A DNA stretch of 64,000 nt from Roseinatronobacter monicus (GCF_006716865.1 NZ_VFPT01000004.1:1-64000); one strand, 5' to 3'. Shown: positions 35,301-45,512, counted from the stretch's first letter. Notes: generated by a model not told the origin, from the letters alone. Made by a program: numbers and translations.

Positions 35301-36199
35301 TAACAGAAACCGTAGGGTCCATGCAACAACGCCATCTCGCGCCCTGGGACGGCGGCCACCGCGGTCGCGAGCGATGGCACAGACCAGCATAATTGCAGCG
35401 GCGAACGGCCCATCGGGCCCTTGACCCCGTCGAAGGGCCACAGGATCGCCTGATCGGCACCGCTGGTGATAAGCCAGGGTAAATCTGCAGCCCAGGCCCA
35501 ACTCTTGACCTTGGATGGATAGCCCGACATGCGCAGGTCGGCCTTATCGCGCAGCCGCCATCCGTGCAGAGCATTTTCCTGCATCATGGAAATCACGAAG
35601 CGGCCATCCGGGCTGAAGGTGACACCTGTATGGCTGCCTGCCCATTTCAGAGTACTGGGCTTCCAGCCGCGCTTCTCTTTCGACCAGACAGTAACACCTC
35701 CGTAATGGGCAACGGCAAGGCGCTTGCCCTTGGCATCAAAGGCAAGGCCCGCGACAGTTGAAGGATGCTCCAGCGCATGAACATGTCCGTCTTCATCATG
35801 CAGATTCGCGACGCGACCTACCGAGCAGGCGATACGTCCATATTTGCCCGCTGCGACATGATCGACCCAGCCGCGCTGGTGCGCGCTGAGTTCCGTTACG
35901 GTACCGTCACTGCTCATGCGCAGAAACCGACCATCGTCGCCGCCCGTCAGCACACCCTCCTCGCCTGGTAAGAGCACCATCGACAGGATGGCACCGCGAT
36001 GCACCTGATAGGCCGACATGTTGCCGTCTCGTGCGAAAAACCGCATCTGCCCGTCACCGCAGGCCAGTGCGATTGTCTCGCCCAAGGCCGCGCCAAGCAC
36101 CGGCACCGCGCCAATATCCATATGACGCGCATTGAGCTCGATCTGCGTGGGTCCACTGCCTGAAAGCGTGGATGGATCGAGGGTCAGTCCACCTGACAT
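35300..36199 (-). CDS. WD40-repeat protein of the zur-cobW operon, C-terminus cut by IS
   Basis: 299 residues with several WD40-like blades (for example LAFDAKGKRLAVAHYGGVTVW and VTFSPDGRFVISMMQ). No signal peptide. It overlaps the cobW stop by 16 bases. WD40 proteins next to zur and CobW genes are seen in other alphaproteobacteria but have no defined role; a scaffold for metal-protein assembly is a guess. The last blade is incomplete: the frame ends in YGFC at the IS5 border, so the protein is truncated by perhaps 30 residues. Confidence 0.8.
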   Translation of the reverse strand: MSGGLTLDPSTLSGSGPTQIELNARHMDIGAVPVLGAALGETIALACGDGQMRFFARDGNMSAYQVHRGAILSMVLLPGEEGVLTGGDDGRFLRMSSDGTVTELSAHQRGWVDHVAAGKYGRIACSVGRVANLHDEDGHVHALEHPSTVAGLAFDAKGKRLAVAHYGGVTVWSKEKRGWKPSTLKWAGSHTGVTFSPDGRFVISMMQENALHGWRLRDKADLRMSGYPSKVKSWAWAADLPWLITSGADQAILWPFDGVKGPMGRSPLQLCWSVPSLATAVAAVPGREMALLHGPYGFC

Positions 36200-37149
36200 G
36201 CCTTGAAGCCCCCTCCGAGATCCATGGTGTCGAGGTTGCGGCCGATAAATACCAGCTTCGAAATCCGGGGGCCGGGGGGCCAGGGGCCGAGGAAGTTTGC
36301 CTCAATCAGCATATGGACGCCCTGCATGACATAGCGCCGGTCCTCGCCCGCAAGATTCAGAATGCCCTTGGCGCGCAGGATGTCGGTGCCGAAGCGCTGG
36401 ATGATCTGGCCGAACCAGAACTCGAAGCGGTTCGGGTCCAGCGGCTGATCGGCGGCAAGGGAAACCGAGGTGATCTCCTCCTCATGCTCATGGTCGTGAT
36501 CGCTGGTCAGGAAATCGGGCTCAACCGCCAGCACACGCTCAAGGCTGAAGGCGTCGAGCCCAATCACCTGATCGAGCGGCACGGCGCAGCGCGCCGAATG
36601 TACGATCTTCGCATAGGGGTTGATGGTACGGATGCGCGCCTCGACCGCGGCGATGGCGGCGGCGTCGGCAAGGTCGGTCTTGTTCAGCAAGATCACATCG
36701 GCAAAGGCGATCTGCTCGGCCGCCTCATGCGCCTCATTCAGATGGGTGGCAAGGTTCACCGCATCGACAACCGTCACGATGGCATCCAGCCGGGTCCGCG
36801 CGGCCACGTCATCATCGACGAAGAAGGTTTGCGCCACGGGTGCCGGGTCGGCCATGCCGGTCGTCTCGATGATGATTCCGTCAAAATCGCGCCGCTTCAT
36901 CAGGCCGCCGAGGATGCGGATCAGGTCGCCCCGGACGGTGCAGCAGATGCAGCCGTTGTTCATCTCGAAGATTTCCTCATCGGCATCGACGACCAACTCG
37001 TTGTCGATGCCGGTCTCACCGAACTCGTTAACGATCACCGCATAGCGGCGGCCATGCTGTTCGGTCAGGATGCGGTTGAGAAGTGTGGTCTTTCCGGCGC
37101 CGAGAAAGCCGGACAGGACAGTAACGGGAACTTGGGTGGATGCAGTCAT
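36184..37149 (-). CDS. CobW/COG0523-family GTPase, zinc metallochaperone type
   Basis: About 321 residues from the ATG at 37149, which overlaps the zur stop as ATGA. Walker [14 protein letters not shown] near 11, the metal-binding CxCC motif in NNGCICCTVRGD near 63, Walker B IIETTGMADP, and NKTDLAD for guanine recognition. A histidine/acid stretch SDHDHEHEEE in the middle suits zinc binding. Such GTPases (ZNG1/ZagA class) insert zinc into client enzymes under shortage. The next gene of the operon encodes a WD40 protein. Confidence 0.93.
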   Translation of the reverse strand: MTASTQVPVTVLSGFLGAGKTTLLNRILTEQHGRRYAVIVNEFGETGIDNELVVDADEEIFEMNNGCICCTVRGDLIRILGGLMKRRDFDGIIIETTGMADPAPVAQTFFVDDDVAARTRLDAIVTVVDAVNLATHLNEAHEAAEQIAFADVILLNKTDLADAAAIAAVEARIRTINPYAKIVHSARCAVPLDQVIGLDAFSLERVLAVEPDFLTSDHDHEHEEEITSVSLAADQPLDPNRFEFWFGQIIQRFGTDILRAKGILNLAGEDRRYVMQGVHMLIEANFLGPWPPGPRISKLVFIGRNLDTMDLGGGFKACQVD

Positions 37150-37565
37150 CTTGGGGCACTCCGGGTTGGGTCGGTCTCGGACTCGCATCGGGGGCAGTGG
37201 CCATGCACCTCGATCACGGGCCGGTTGGGGTGGAAACCGCTGCGGGTCACCGCATCGGTCACGGCTTGAATGACGCCCGCTTCAGCCACTTGTTCCACCG
37301 CGCCGCAACTGTCGCAGATGGCAAGAACGCTCGGTTCTGCTGGCAGCTTGGGCGGGCGGGCGATCCAGGCGTTGAGGGTGGCAACGCGCTGCACAAGGCC
37401 TGCCTTTTCGAGCTTGGTGAGTGATCGGTAGATCGCGGTCGGCGCGATGCGAGGTTCTGCCGCGCGTCTGGCATCAAGCAGGTCATAGGCCGAAAGCGGG
37501 CGTGACGCTGCGCAAAGGCAGGCGTGGAGTGCCATATCACGGGCATTGAGCAGATTGGCTGCCAT
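37146..37565 (-). CDS. zur: Zinc uptake regulator, Fur family
   Basis: 139 residues from the ATG at 37565, preferred because a GAGGT site lies upstream; an ATG at 37580 is also in frame. Winged helix at about 15-75 (RIAPTAIYRSLTKLEKAGLV), then a metal-binding half with the structural-zinc cysteine pairs CDSCG and CPRC and a HGHC motif. Zur with zinc represses uptake and zinc-sparing genes. The gene heads the zur-cobW-WD40 operon and has a palindromic site 18 bases upstream, suggesting autoregulation. Confidence 0.92.
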   Translation of the reverse strand: MAANLLNARDMALHACLCAASRPLSAYDLLDARRAAEPRIAPTAIYRSLTKLEKAGLVQRVATLNAWIARPPKLPAEPSVLAICDSCGAVEQVAEAGVIQAVTDAVTRSGFHPNRPVIEVHGHCPRCESETDPTRSAPR

Positions 37566-37582
37566 CGCATCGCACCTCATTT

Positions 37583-37601
37583 GATGTTACTCTATAACAT
37601 C
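37583..37601. promoter_or_regulatory. Candidate Zur box at the zur promoter
   Basis: GATGTTACTCTATAACATC: perfect 7-base outer arms (GATGTTA/TAACATC). It resembles the box at 45551-45570 between the two other zinc-related transcription units, and the GTTAT-n-ATAAC pattern of alphaproteobacterial Zur sites. Confidence 0.75.
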
Positions 37602-37640
37602 TTCGGGTGTGGGTTGTCCAAGTCCGAATAGCGCATGGTG

Positions 37641-38732
37641 TCATTGCGTTCGCGACCGCCGCCGCAAAAGCCAGATGAAGAAGATGCCGCCGATCAGCCC
37701 GGTCACGATGCCGATGGGCATGTCCTCTGGGCGCATGATGGTGCGGGCGATGATATCGGCCCAGACCAGAAAGATCGCGCCCACCAACATCGCGGCAGGC
37801 AGCACGCGCGCATTGTCGCCCCCCACCACCAGCCGCACGATATGCGGGATCATCAGACCGACAAAGCCGATGACGCCAGAAAACGCCACCAGGACGCCCG
37901 TGACCAGCGCGGCCACCACGAAACAGGTGATCCGGAACCGCGCGACCGGGATGCCGAGGGTCGATGCGGTTTCATCTCCAATGGTCATGGCATTGAGCGA
38001 GCCTGCAACTGCGCGAAACCAGATCGCCGCACCTGCCAGTATAAGCGCGGGCCAGACCAGATGCGCCCATTGCGCCAGACCAAGCCCGCCCAGCATCCAG
38101 AACACGACCGTATGCGCGGCGCGCGGATCGCCCAGAAAGATCAGCACATTGGCCAGCGCCATCACGATAAACGACACCGCTACGCCGGTCAGCACCAGCC
38201 GGTCAGCACTGGTGGCCTGCGCGAAACTCGCGACCGACAGCACCAGCGCCGTCGATCCCAGCGCGCCCAGGAATGCCAGCAGCGGCACCGTCGCCAGACC
38301 CAGAAACATGCCCGTGTGCAACAGCGCCAGAATCGCGCCGAAGGCCGCCCCCGATGAGATGCCCAGGAGATGCGGATCGGCCAACGGATTGCGCGTGACC
38401 GATTGCAGCACCGCCCCCACCAGCGCCAGACCTGCCCCCACCAACGCCGCCAGCAGCGCGCGCGGCAGGCGGATATCCCAGACAATCGCCGCGCGGCCCG
38501 CTGACCAGTCGGTTGTGACCAGACCGGGCGCGACCCGGTTTGCGATCACGCCCCAGACTGTGCCCAGCGGGATGGACACGGCCCCAATGCTGACAGCGGC
38601 AGAGATGGACAGTGCCAGCGCCACCAATCCCAGCCCCCACAGCCCCTGCCGGACCGGGCGCGCCAGCGCAGGCAATCTGGCCTGCGTGGCCAGAACCGGC
38701 GCGGCAGTTTCAGGGCTGGGGGTGGTGCGCAT
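37641..38732 (-). CDS. FecCD-family ABC transporter permease
   Basis: 363 residues, about nine to ten hydrophobic helices. The family motifs ALVGAGLALVGAVLQSVTRNPLADPHLLGIS-like (the AQVGAVLQ..NPLADP region near 117-137) and GFVGLMIPHIVRLVVG near 300 are clear. It forms the channel of a BtuC/FecCD-type importer for metal chelates or cobalamin. Last gene of the eight-gene operon that starts at the CobW gene at 45512. In this setting the cargo may be a zinc chelate; cobalamin or iron siderophore are alternatives. Confidence 0.9.
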   Translation of the reverse strand: MRTTPSPETAAPVLATQARLPALARPVRQGLWGLGLVALALSISAAVSIGAVSIPLGTVWGVIANRVAPGLVTTDWSAGRAAIVWDIRLPRALLAALVGAGLALVGAVLQSVTRNPLADPHLLGISSGAAFGAILALLHTGMFLGLATVPLLAFLGALGSTALVLSVASFAQATSADRLVLTGVAVSFIVMALANVLIFLGDPRAAHTVVFWMLGGLGLAQWAHLVWPALILAGAAIWFRAVAGSLNAMTIGDETASTLGIPVARFRITCFVVAALVTGVLVAFSGVIGFVGLMIPHIVRLVVGGDNARVLPAAMLVGAIFLVWADIIARTIMRPEDMPIGIVTGLIGGIFFIWLLRRRSRTQ

Positions 38733-38735
38733 GGG

Positions 38736-39671
38736 TTACTCGCCGTGAAACGCGTCGGCCAGCGCGCGGATGGCGCGGATATTGCGCGGGCCCGGTGTGG
38801 CCTCGACATATTCCAGCACCACGAAGCGGTCATTGACGACCGCATCCATGCCCGCGAAAGCCGGGTTCGATTTCATGAAATCGATCTTCTGCTCGGCAGT
38901 GACTTCGCCATAGTTCACGATGACAACCACTTCGGGGTTGCGCTCGACCACAGGCTCCCACGCCACGCGGGTCCAGCTTGACTCGACATCATCCATGATG
39001 TTGCGCCCGCCTGCTGCCTTGATCATCGCTGTGGGCATGGCGTAGCGCCCGGCGGTGAAGGGCGTATCCTCGCCACTGTCATAGACGAAGACGCGCAGCG
39101 GATCGCCCTTGGGGATGGTCGCGGCAATCTCGGCCAGTTCGGCCTGCCAGCCGGTGATCAATTCTTCCGCGCGGTCATCCACGCCAAAGATTGTGCCCAG
39201 ATTGCGGATATCGTTATACATATCATCAATCGCGACCCCATCGCGGGCCATGATATGGATACAGCTTTCGGTCAACTCATAGACGGCGATCCCGAAGGGG
39301 GCGAGCGTGTCAGGCGTCACTTCACCACCCACGCGCATCCCGTAGTTCCAGCCCGCGAACCAGAAATCCAAGTCCGCACCGATCAGCACCTCGCGCGAGG
39401 GGTAGCGTTCCGACAGTTCGGGCAGTTCCGCCACGCCCGCGCTGATCTCGGGATCCAGCGTTTTCCAGCCCGAAATGCCGGAATAGCCAACCATGCGGTC
39501 TGTCACTCCCAGCACCAACATCATTTCAGTCAGGTTGACGTCGTTTGATGCGGCACGGCTGGGCGGGGCGTCAAAGGTCAGCTCGCGGTCGCAGCTTTGG
39601 ACTGTAACAGGATGGGCAAAAGCTGGCACGGCAAGCGTCGTGGTCAGGATGGCGAGGGGTAGGACTTTCAT
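38736..39671 (-). CDS. Periplasmic binding protein of a metal-chelate ABC transporter
   Basis: 311 residues with a short Sec signal peptide ending AVPAFAHP (cleavage near residue 20). Class III (BtuF/FhuD-like) receptor: VNLTEMMLVLGVTDRMVGYSG near 46-66 and a C-terminal FVVLEYVEATPGPRN lobe. Two cysteines remain in the mature protein. It overlaps the ATPase stop by 4 bases. Ligand unknown; zinc control suggests a zinc complex. Confidence 0.88.
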   Translation of the reverse strand: MKVLPLAILTTTLAVPAFAHPVTVQSCDRELTFDAPPSRAASNDVNLTEMMLVLGVTDRMVGYSGISGWKTLDPEISAGVAELPELSERYPSREVLIGADLDFWFAGWNYGMRVGGEVTPDTLAPFGIAVYELTESCIHIMARDGVAIDDMYNDIRNLGTIFGVDDRAEELITGWQAELAEIAATIPKGDPLRVFVYDSGEDTPFTAGRYAMPTAMIKAAGGRNIMDDVESSWTRVAWEPVVERNPEVVVIVNYGEVTAEQKIDFMKSNPAFAGMDAVVNDRFVVLEYVEATPGPRNIRAIRALADAFHGE

Positions 39672-40459
39672 GCGGGTGTCTCCTGTTGCATCTCGTCGAA
39701 AAGGGAAAAATCGAAGCGCGCGGGGCCGCGTGGATGGGCCCGCACGCCAAAAGCGCGCGCGATCAAATCGGGGGTGAGAACCCGCGCCACGGGCCCAAAA
39801 GCCAGCGCCCGCCCGCCTTGTAACACCAACAGATCATCGGCAAAGCCCTGCACCAGGTTGAGGTCATGCAGCGACGCCACAACAGTGGCGCCAAGGCCGC
39901 GCACCAGCCGCAGCACTTCAAGCTGATGGCGGATATCCAGATGGTTGGTGGGTTCATCCAGAACGATCAGCCCCGGCTCTTGCGCCAAGGCGCGCGCGAC
40001 CATGACGCGCTGACGCTCGCCGCCCGACAAGGTGCCAAAGGGGCGTTGCGCGAAATCCAGCAGCGACAGGCGGGCCAGCGCATGCTCGACCACATGCGCA
40101 TCGCGCGCCGACGGGCCGCTTAGCGCGCGGCGATGTGGCGCGCGACCTAATGCCACGATTTCCGACACGGTCAGGGCAAAATCGGTGGGTTGCTCCTGCA
40201 ACACCGCCGCCACGCGCTGCGCGACACGGCGTGCGGGCATGGCGTGAATATCCTGCCCATCCAGCAGCACGCGGCCTGATTGCGGGGTGTGAAAGCGGTA
40301 GATCAGCCGCAAAAGCGTCGATTTTCCCGCGCCGTTGGCCCCCAGCACGCCCAGAACGCGGCCCGCGCCAAGTTGCAGGCTGACAGGATGCAGGATGCCA
40401 TCGCCCCATGAGACGCCTTCGAGGGTCAGTTCAGCAGCGGTTTCGGGCGGACAGCTCAT
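39668..40459 (-). CDS. ABC transporter ATP-binding protein
   Basis: 263 residues with Walker A LGANGAGKSTLLRLIYRF near 34-51, the Q-loop AVLQEQPTDF, signature LSGGERQRVMVARALA, Walker B GLIVLDEPTNHLD and the switch histidine in VVASLHDLNL. It is of the BtuD/FecE class and powers the permease and receptor encoded by the next two genes. It overlaps the DUF1636 gene by 4 bases. Confidence 0.95.
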   Translation of the reverse strand: MSCPPETAAELTLEGVSWGDGILHPVSLQLGAGRVLGVLGANGAGKSTLLRLIYRFHTPQSGRVLLDGQDIHAMPARRVAQRVAAVLQEQPTDFALTVSEIVALGRAPHRRALSGPSARDAHVVEHALARLSLLDFAQRPFGTLSGGERQRVMVARALAQEPGLIVLDEPTNHLDIRHQLEVLRLVRGLGATVVASLHDLNLVQGFADDLLVLQGGRALAFGPVARVLTPDLIARAFGVRAHPRGPARFDFSLFDEMQQETPA

Positions 40460-40887
40460 ACTTTAACCTTCCGCATCGCGCCAAGATCACTGACCAACTC
40501 GGAGGCCGTTCCAACCGGTGGGAGCCGCCCGAGGATTGTGGCGCGCAGGGGTTCGGGCCGGGCATCGCGGGTCAGAAACCCCTCGGGGGCTTTGCTGTAG
40601 AGTGGGATCAGGTCCAGGATCGCCTGCAGATGGGCGGGGTCCGTGGGATCGAGGTCGCCGAACAGATAGGTGAATGCGCCGGGGGCTGTCAGCGACACGA
40701 TGCAGGCGCGCTTGCACTGGCTCATGCAGCGCACACCGCGCAAGGTCGCGTCGCAGCCCTGCTGGGCGACCAGGCTACACAGCGCACGGGCCAGCCGGGC
40801 ACCGCCCCGGACATCGCCGTGATCGCCCTCGCGGCCATCGCGACAGGTCAGGCAGATCGAAAGGGTGGGCGCGGGCAAGGTCTGCAT
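40456..40887 (-). CDS. DUF1636 cysteine-rich, predicted metal-binding protein
   Basis: 143 residues. The first half has cysteines spaced like a thioredoxin-like 2Fe-2S or zinc ferredoxin: LSICLTCRDGREG near residue 12, then GVRCMSQCKRACIVSL near 52. DUF1636 genes often sit next to cobalamin or metal-chelate transport genes. It touches the thrS stop and overlaps the ATPase start, so it is tightly linked to uptake. It could bind or release the metal inside the cell; not tested. Confidence 0.8.
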   Translation of the reverse strand: MQTLPAPTLSICLTCRDGREGDHGDVRGGARLARALCSLVAQQGCDATLRGVRCMSQCKRACIVSLTAPGAFTYLFGDLDPTDPAHLQAILDLIPLYSKAPEGFLTRDARPEPLRATILGRLPPVGTASELVSDLGAMRKVKV

Positions 40888-42806
40888 CAGGACCCCTGCG
40901 GCGGTTGGGCATCATGAAGCAGAAGCGTGATGGCCTCGGACAGGGGCAGTGTCTGCGTCTGCGTCGCGCCGTGGAGGCGGATGGTGACGGTCTGGTCTTC
41001 CGCCTCGCGCGCGCCAAGGGCGATCTGGACCGGCACTTTCGCAAGCGCGTGTTCGCGGACCTTGTAGCCGATCTTCTCGTTGCGCAGATCGGTCTCGATG
41101 CGCAGCCCGGCTGTGCGCAGGGCGTCAGTCACGTCCGCCGCATAGCTGTCAGCCGCACTGGTGATGGTGGCCACCACCACCTGCACAGGCGCGAGCCACA
41201 GCGGCAAGTGGCCGGCATGGTGCTCGATCAATATGCCGGTGAAGCGCTCAAGCGAGCCGAACAGCGCGCGGTGCAGCATCACGGGGGGCAGCTTCTCGCC
41301 CGAGGGCGCGACGTAAGCGCTGCCAAAGCGTTCGGGCAGATTGAAGTCCACCTGCAACGTGCCGCACTGCCAGTCGCGCCCGATGGCATCGCGCAGGACA
41401 TATTCCAGCTTTGGCCCGTAAAAGGCCCCTTCGCCCTCAAAAATCGTATAGGCATGGCCTGCAGTATCAAGCGCCATGCGAAGTGCGTCTTCAGACCGGT
41501 CCCAGCTGTCGTCGCTGCCGATGCGGTTTTCAGGGCGGGTGGACAGTTTGATCCGCACATCGGTGAAGCCGAAATCGCGGTAGATCGACAGCACCAGATC
41601 GTTGACCTTCAGGCACTCCTCGGTCAGCTGCTCAGGTGTGCAGTAGATATGCGCGTCGTCTTGCGTGAAGCTGCGCACGCGCAAGAGGCCGTGCAGCGCG
41701 CCGGATGGCTCGTAGCGATGCACCTTGCCGAATTCGGCCAGTTTTAGCGGCAGGTCACGATAGCTTTTCGTGCCCTGGCCATAGATCAGCATATGACCGG
41801 GGCAGTTCATCGGTTTCAGCGCGTAATCGCGCTCATCCTCGGTCTTGGCCAGAAACATGTTGGCGCGGTAGTTCTGCCAATGGCCCGAGGTTTCCCACAG
41901 CGCGCGGTCCATGATGTCGGGCGAATTGACCTCGACATATCCCGCCGCCTCCTGCCGCGCGCGCATGTAACCGATCAGGGTCTGGAACAGCCGCCAGCCG
42001 CGCGGGTGCCAGAACACCGACCCCGGCGCGACCTCCTCGAAATGAAACAGGTCCATTTCGCGACCCAAGCGACGATGGTCGCGCTTTTCGGCTTCTGCCA
42101 GCATGGTCAGATGGGCATCGAGCGCGGGCTTGTCTGCGAAAGCCACGCCATAGATGCGGCTGAGCATCGGGTTCTTCGCATCGCCGCGCCAATAAGCGCC
42201 CGCCACGCGCGTCAACTTGAAGGCCACCCCCGCATCGCCTGTGTGGCGCATATGCGGGCCGCGGCACAGGTCCAGCCAGTCGCCCTGGCGATAGATGGTG
42301 ATCGGGGCATCGTCGGGAAGTGCCTCGATCAATGCGCATTTGTAGGGCTCTTGCGCTGCCTTGAAATGCGCCAGTGCCTGCGCGCGCGGCCAGACTTCGC
42401 GCGTGAAGGGGGTGCGCGCGGTGATGATCTCGCGCATCTTCGTCTCGATCACCGGCAGATCATCGGGGGTAAAGGGGGTTTCGCGGTCGAAATCATAGTA
42501 GAAGCCGTGCTCGATGGCCGGACCGATGGCGGTATGGGTGCCGGGCCAGAGGGTCTGCACGGCCTCGGCCAAGACATGGGCAAGGTCATGACGGATCAGC
42601 TCCAGCGCACGGGGATCGTCGCGCGACAAGAGTTCGACCGCAGCACCATCGGGCAAGGGGGCCGAAAGATCGGCAAGCTTGCCATCCACGAGCGCTGCCA
42701 CAGTGCGTTTGGCCAGGCTGGGGCTGATGCTGGCGGCCAGATCGGCGGCGGTGCTGGCAGGGGTCAGGGCGCGGGTGGCCCCGTCGGGCAGGCGGATATG
42801 GATCAT
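40887..42806 (-). CDS. thrS: Threonyl-tRNA synthetase, probable zinc-shortage paralogue
   Basis: 639 residues, nearly the E. coli length. TGS domain at 1-60, editing domain with HDLAH and DLCRGPH, catalytic core with the zinc ligands Cys (KPMNCPGHM), His (TQDDAHIYC) and His ([10 protein letters not shown]), then the anticodon-binding domain. All catalytic zinc ligands are kept. A second ThrRS gene next to COG0523 GTPases in Zur-controlled clusters is a known theme; that this is a second copy is inferred, since the rest of the genome is not visible. Confidence 0.92.
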   Translation of the reverse strand: MIHIRLPDGATRALTPASTAADLAASISPSLAKRTVAALVDGKLADLSAPLPDGAAVELLSRDDPRALELIRHDLAHVLAEAVQTLWPGTHTAIGPAIEHGFYYDFDRETPFTPDDLPVIETKMREIITARTPFTREVWPRAQALAHFKAAQEPYKCALIEALPDDAPITIYRQGDWLDLCRGPHMRHTGDAGVAFKLTRVAGAYWRGDAKNPMLSRIYGVAFADKPALDAHLTMLAEAEKRDHRRLGREMDLFHFEEVAPGSVFWHPRGWRLFQTLIGYMRARQEAAGYVEVNSPDIMDRALWETSGHWQNYRANMFLAKTEDERDYALKPMNCPGHMLIYGQGTKSYRDLPLKLAEFGKVHRYEPSGALHGLLRVRSFTQDDAHIYCTPEQLTEECLKVNDLVLSIYRDFGFTDVRIKLSTRPENRIGSDDSWDRSEDALRMALDTAGHAYTIFEGEGAFYGPKLEYVLRDAIGRDWQCGTLQVDFNLPERFGSAYVAPSGEKLPPVMLHRALFGSLERFTGILIEHHAGHLPLWLAPVQVVVATITSAADSYAADVTDALRTAGLRIETDLRNEKIGYKVREHALAKVPVQIALGAREAEDQTVTIRLHGATQTQTLPLSEAITLLLHDAQPPQGS

Positions 42807-43051
42807 GGGTCGGTCGCTCTAGGGTGGACAGGGGGCACAGGGTCGTAGCCTGACCCGCCCCATGGGTTGCAACGGGCCAGACGGTGCAGCGTCAGCCACA
42901 GCCCGCGCATGGGGCCGTGGGTTTCCAGCGCCTCGATGGCATAGGCCGAACAACTGGGCTGGAAGCGGCAGGAATGACCCAGCCAAGGCGACAGGATCAG
43001 GCGGTATCCGCGGATCGGCAGGATCAGGAGCCAGATCAGCGCGCCCCTCAT
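42803..43051 (-). CDS. yidD: YidD membrane-protein insertion efficiency factor
   Basis: 82 residues with the full YidD signature: [30 protein letters not shown] and [18 protein letters not shown] membrane-bound helper of YidC-dependent insertion. It usually sits between rnpA and yidC; here it lies between the ThrRS and CysRS genes, overlapping both, so it may be a second, zinc-regulated copy. Confidence 0.95.
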   Translation of the reverse strand: MRGALIWLLILPIRGYRLILSPWLGHSCRFQPSCSAYAIEALETHGPMRGLWLTLHRLARCNPWGGSGYDPVPPVHPRATDP

Positions 43052-44391
43052 GCCCGCACCCGCCAGCGACTGGTGCTGCCTGCATCCTCGACCTCGACCC
43101 CGAGGGCGGCGAGTTCATCGCGCAGCGCATCGGCGCGCGCCCAGTCTTTCGCCGCGCGGGCTTGCCCACGTGCGGCGACCAGCGCGTCGATCCGGACTGC
43201 TTCGACGGTCCCGGCCTGCGCCCAGACCTGCGGATCCTGCTGCAACAGACCAAGAAATGCCCCCCCCTGCCGCAAGGCTGCGGTAAGCTCTGCCCGCCGC
43301 GCGAGATCGGAGCTGCCATGCACTTGCCCTGCCAGCGCGTGCAGGGCGGCCAAGGCGGCAGGGGTGTTGAGATCATCGTCGAGCGCGGCAAGGACAGGGG
43401 CCATATCCTCAGGCAGTGCTGTCGCCTCGGGCTGATCGCGCAGCGCGCCGTAAAGCCGGTCCAGCGCGGACTTGGCCGCGCGCGGTGTTTCCAGCGTCCA
43501 GTCCAGCGGCTGGCGATACTGGGCCGACAGCAGCGCATAGCGGATCGCCTCGCCAGGCGCATCGGCCAACAGGTCACGCACCAGCAGGACATTGCCAAGC
43601 GACTTCGACATCTTGGCGCCCGACACCGTTACATGCCCGTTATGGACCCAGAAGCGCGCTTGCGTCCCTTGGGCGATCTCGTTCTCGTGGTGAGGAAAGC
43701 GCAGGTCGATCCCGCCGCCGTGAATGTCGATCCGATCCCCCAGATGCGCGCGGATCATGGCGGAACATTCGATATGCCAGCCGGGCCGCCCGAAACCCCA
43801 GGGGCTGTCCCATCCGGGCTGATCGGGGGCGGAGGGTTTCCAGAGCACGAAGTCACGCGGATCGCGTTTCCACGGTGCGACCTCGACCCGCGCGCCCGTC
43901 AGCATCTCGTCAGGGTTGGCACCCGACAGTCGCCCATAGGCCGGGAAGGCGGGGATGTGAAACAGCACATGCCCGTCGGTCGCATAGGCCCGGCCCGCCG
44001 CGATCAACCCCTCGATCATGGCGATCATCTGCGAAATGTGGCCCGTCGCGCGCGGCTCGATATCCGGCGGGGCGACGCCAAGAGCGGACAGGTCGGCGTG
44101 ATAGGCCCGCGTGAAGCGATTTGCGATCACATCGCGGGCCACGCCCTCGGCGGCGGCTGCGGCGATGATCTTGTCATCCACATCGGTGATGTTGCGCGCA
44201 TATGCGACGCGCGGGAAAAGCGCGCGCAGGCGGCGCGCCAGCACGTCGAACACCACCGCAGGCCGCGCATTGCCGATATGGGCATAGGAATAGACTGTCG
44301 GCCCGCAGACATACATCCGCACATGGCCTGCATCCTGCGGCACAAACGGCGCGACCTGCCGGCCCATCGAATTGAACAGGTTGAGCGCCAT
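43048..44391 (-). CDS. cysS: Cysteinyl-tRNA synthetase, probable zinc-shortage paralogue
   Basis: 447 residues. Zinc and cysteine-binding ligands are kept: Cys in [18 protein letters not shown] near 28, Cys in WHIECSAMI near 205, and His/Glu in [10 protein letters not shown]. The KMSKS loop reads [10 protein letters not shown]. It charges tRNA-Cys. It overlaps yidD and touches the upstream CobW gene, which could load its zinc. As with thrS, its Zur-linked position suggests a spare copy. Confidence 0.93.
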   Translation of the reverse strand: MALNLFNSMGRQVAPFVPQDAGHVRMYVCGPTVYSYAHIGNARPAVVFDVLARRLRALFPRVAYARNITDVDDKIIAAAAAEGVARDVIANRFTRAYHADLSALGVAPPDIEPRATGHISQMIAMIEGLIAAGRAYATDGHVLFHIPAFPAYGRLSGANPDEMLTGARVEVAPWKRDPRDFVLWKPSAPDQPGWDSPWGFGRPGWHIECSAMIRAHLGDRIDIHGGGIDLRFPHHENEIAQGTQARFWVHNGHVTVSGAKMSKSLGNVLLVRDLLADAPGEAIRYALLSAQYRQPLDWTLETPRAAKSALDRLYGALRDQPEATALPEDMAPVLAALDDDLNTPAALAALHALAGQVHGSSDLARRAELTAALRQGGAFLGLLQQDPQVWAQAGTVEAVRIDALVAARGQARAAKDWARADALRDELAALGVEVEDAGSTSRWRVRA

Positions 44392-45512
44392 CAGAACGGC
44401 TGCTCCAGCGTGTGGACGGTCATGCCTGACAGCCCTGCAGCATCCTCCGCCCCGGGCAGCTTGGGCAGGGTCAGCAGCGACAGGCTTTCGTCCAGATCGG
44501 ATTTCGGCATGTCGCGCGCGATGATGACCACGCGGCTGGTGGTGTCGCCCTCGGGCCAGTTTTGCAGCGGGACGGGTGGTTCAAAAATATGCTGCACACC
44601 GTGAAAGACGAAGGGGTGGGCCGCGTCCTCGATATGCACGATGCCTTTCAGACGCAGGATATGCGCCCCGCGCAGCGCAATCAGCGTGTCGAGCCAGAAA
44701 TCGAAGATCTCGGCGGGGATCGGGGCATTCAGCGTGATCGAGGCCGTGGCGATCCGGTCATCGGTGGCGTGGTGCGAGGGCGCAGCAAAATCAACCGACT
44801 TGGGCCTTGGCGCAGTCATGCCCGACAGCCCCGCCAGCGGATCCGCCGCAGGTTGGGCCAGCCATGCCAGCGCGTGATCCGGCGCCATGGGTTTGCGCAA
44901 GGCGCCAAGGCCCCACAAGCTGCCCGCGGGCACTGCGCCCTGATCGGCCACAATACGCGGCGCGCCGGGGTTCAGCCGGTCAAGACGCGCCTCCAGCGCA
45001 GCAAGGCCAGCCGCATCCGCCAGATCGCGCTTCGACAGAACGATCCGGTCGGCCATGGCGACCTGCGCCTGTGCCTCGGCATGGCGGTCCAGCGTTGCCG
45101 CCCCCAGCACGGCATCGACCACCGTCACAGTGCCGTCCAGCGCGTAATTCGGGGCCAGCACCGGATCGACCAGCAGCGTGTGATGGATCGGGCCAGGATC
45201 GGCCAGCCCCGTGGTTTCGATCACCACACGGTCAAAGGACAGTTCACCCCGCACCCGCCGTGCCAGCAGGGACAGCAGCGTCTTGGACAGATCGCCCCGG
45301 ATCGAGCAGCAGACACAGCCACCGGGCATCAGCACGACATCCTCGGCGGCTTGCTCGATCAGGTCATGGTCCAGCCCCGCATCGCCGAATTCATTGACGA
45401 CAACTGCCACCCGGCCCGCAGTCGGATCGTGCAACAGCCGATTCAGAAGCGTGGTCTTGCCCGCACCCAGAAAGCCGGTCAGCAAGGTTACGGGGATCGG
45501 GGCAGAAATCAT
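44391..45512 (-). CDS. CobW/COG0523-family GTPase, first gene of the zinc operon
   Basis: 373 residues: Walker [16 protein letters not shown] near 12-26, CxCC in [23 protein letters not shown], and SKRDLAD for guanine specificity. It differs from the CobW protein encoded at 36184-37149 in lacking the histidine-rich stretch. A CobW C-terminal domain lies near 260-350. Its start is 39 bases from a Zur-like palindrome. Likely clients are the zinc enzymes encoded next to it, CysRS and ThrRS; this is inference. Confidence 0.92.
   Translation of the reverse strand: MISAPIPVTLLTGFLGAGKTTLLNRLLHDPTAGRVAVVVNEFGDAGLDHDLIEQAAEDVVLMPGGCVCCSIRGDLSKTLLSLLARRVRGELSFDRVVIETTGLADPGPIHHTLLVDPVLAPNYALDGTVTVVDAVLGAATLDRHAEAQAQVAMADRIVLSKRDLADAAGLAALEARLDRLNPGAPRIVADQGAVPAGSLWGLGALRKPMAPDHALAWLAQPAADPLAGLSGMTAPRPKSVDFAAPSHHATDDRIATASITLNAPIPAEIFDFWLDTLIALRGAHILRLKGIVHIEDAAHPFVFHGVQHIFEPPVPLQNWPEGDTTSRVVIIARDMPKSDLDESLSLLTLPKLPGAEDAAGLSGMTVHTLEQPF

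Noticed and set aside
42862..44604. 580-codon open frame on the plus strand
   Set aside because: Antisense to yidD and cysS, both certain genes; no ribosome-binding site or recognisable domain.
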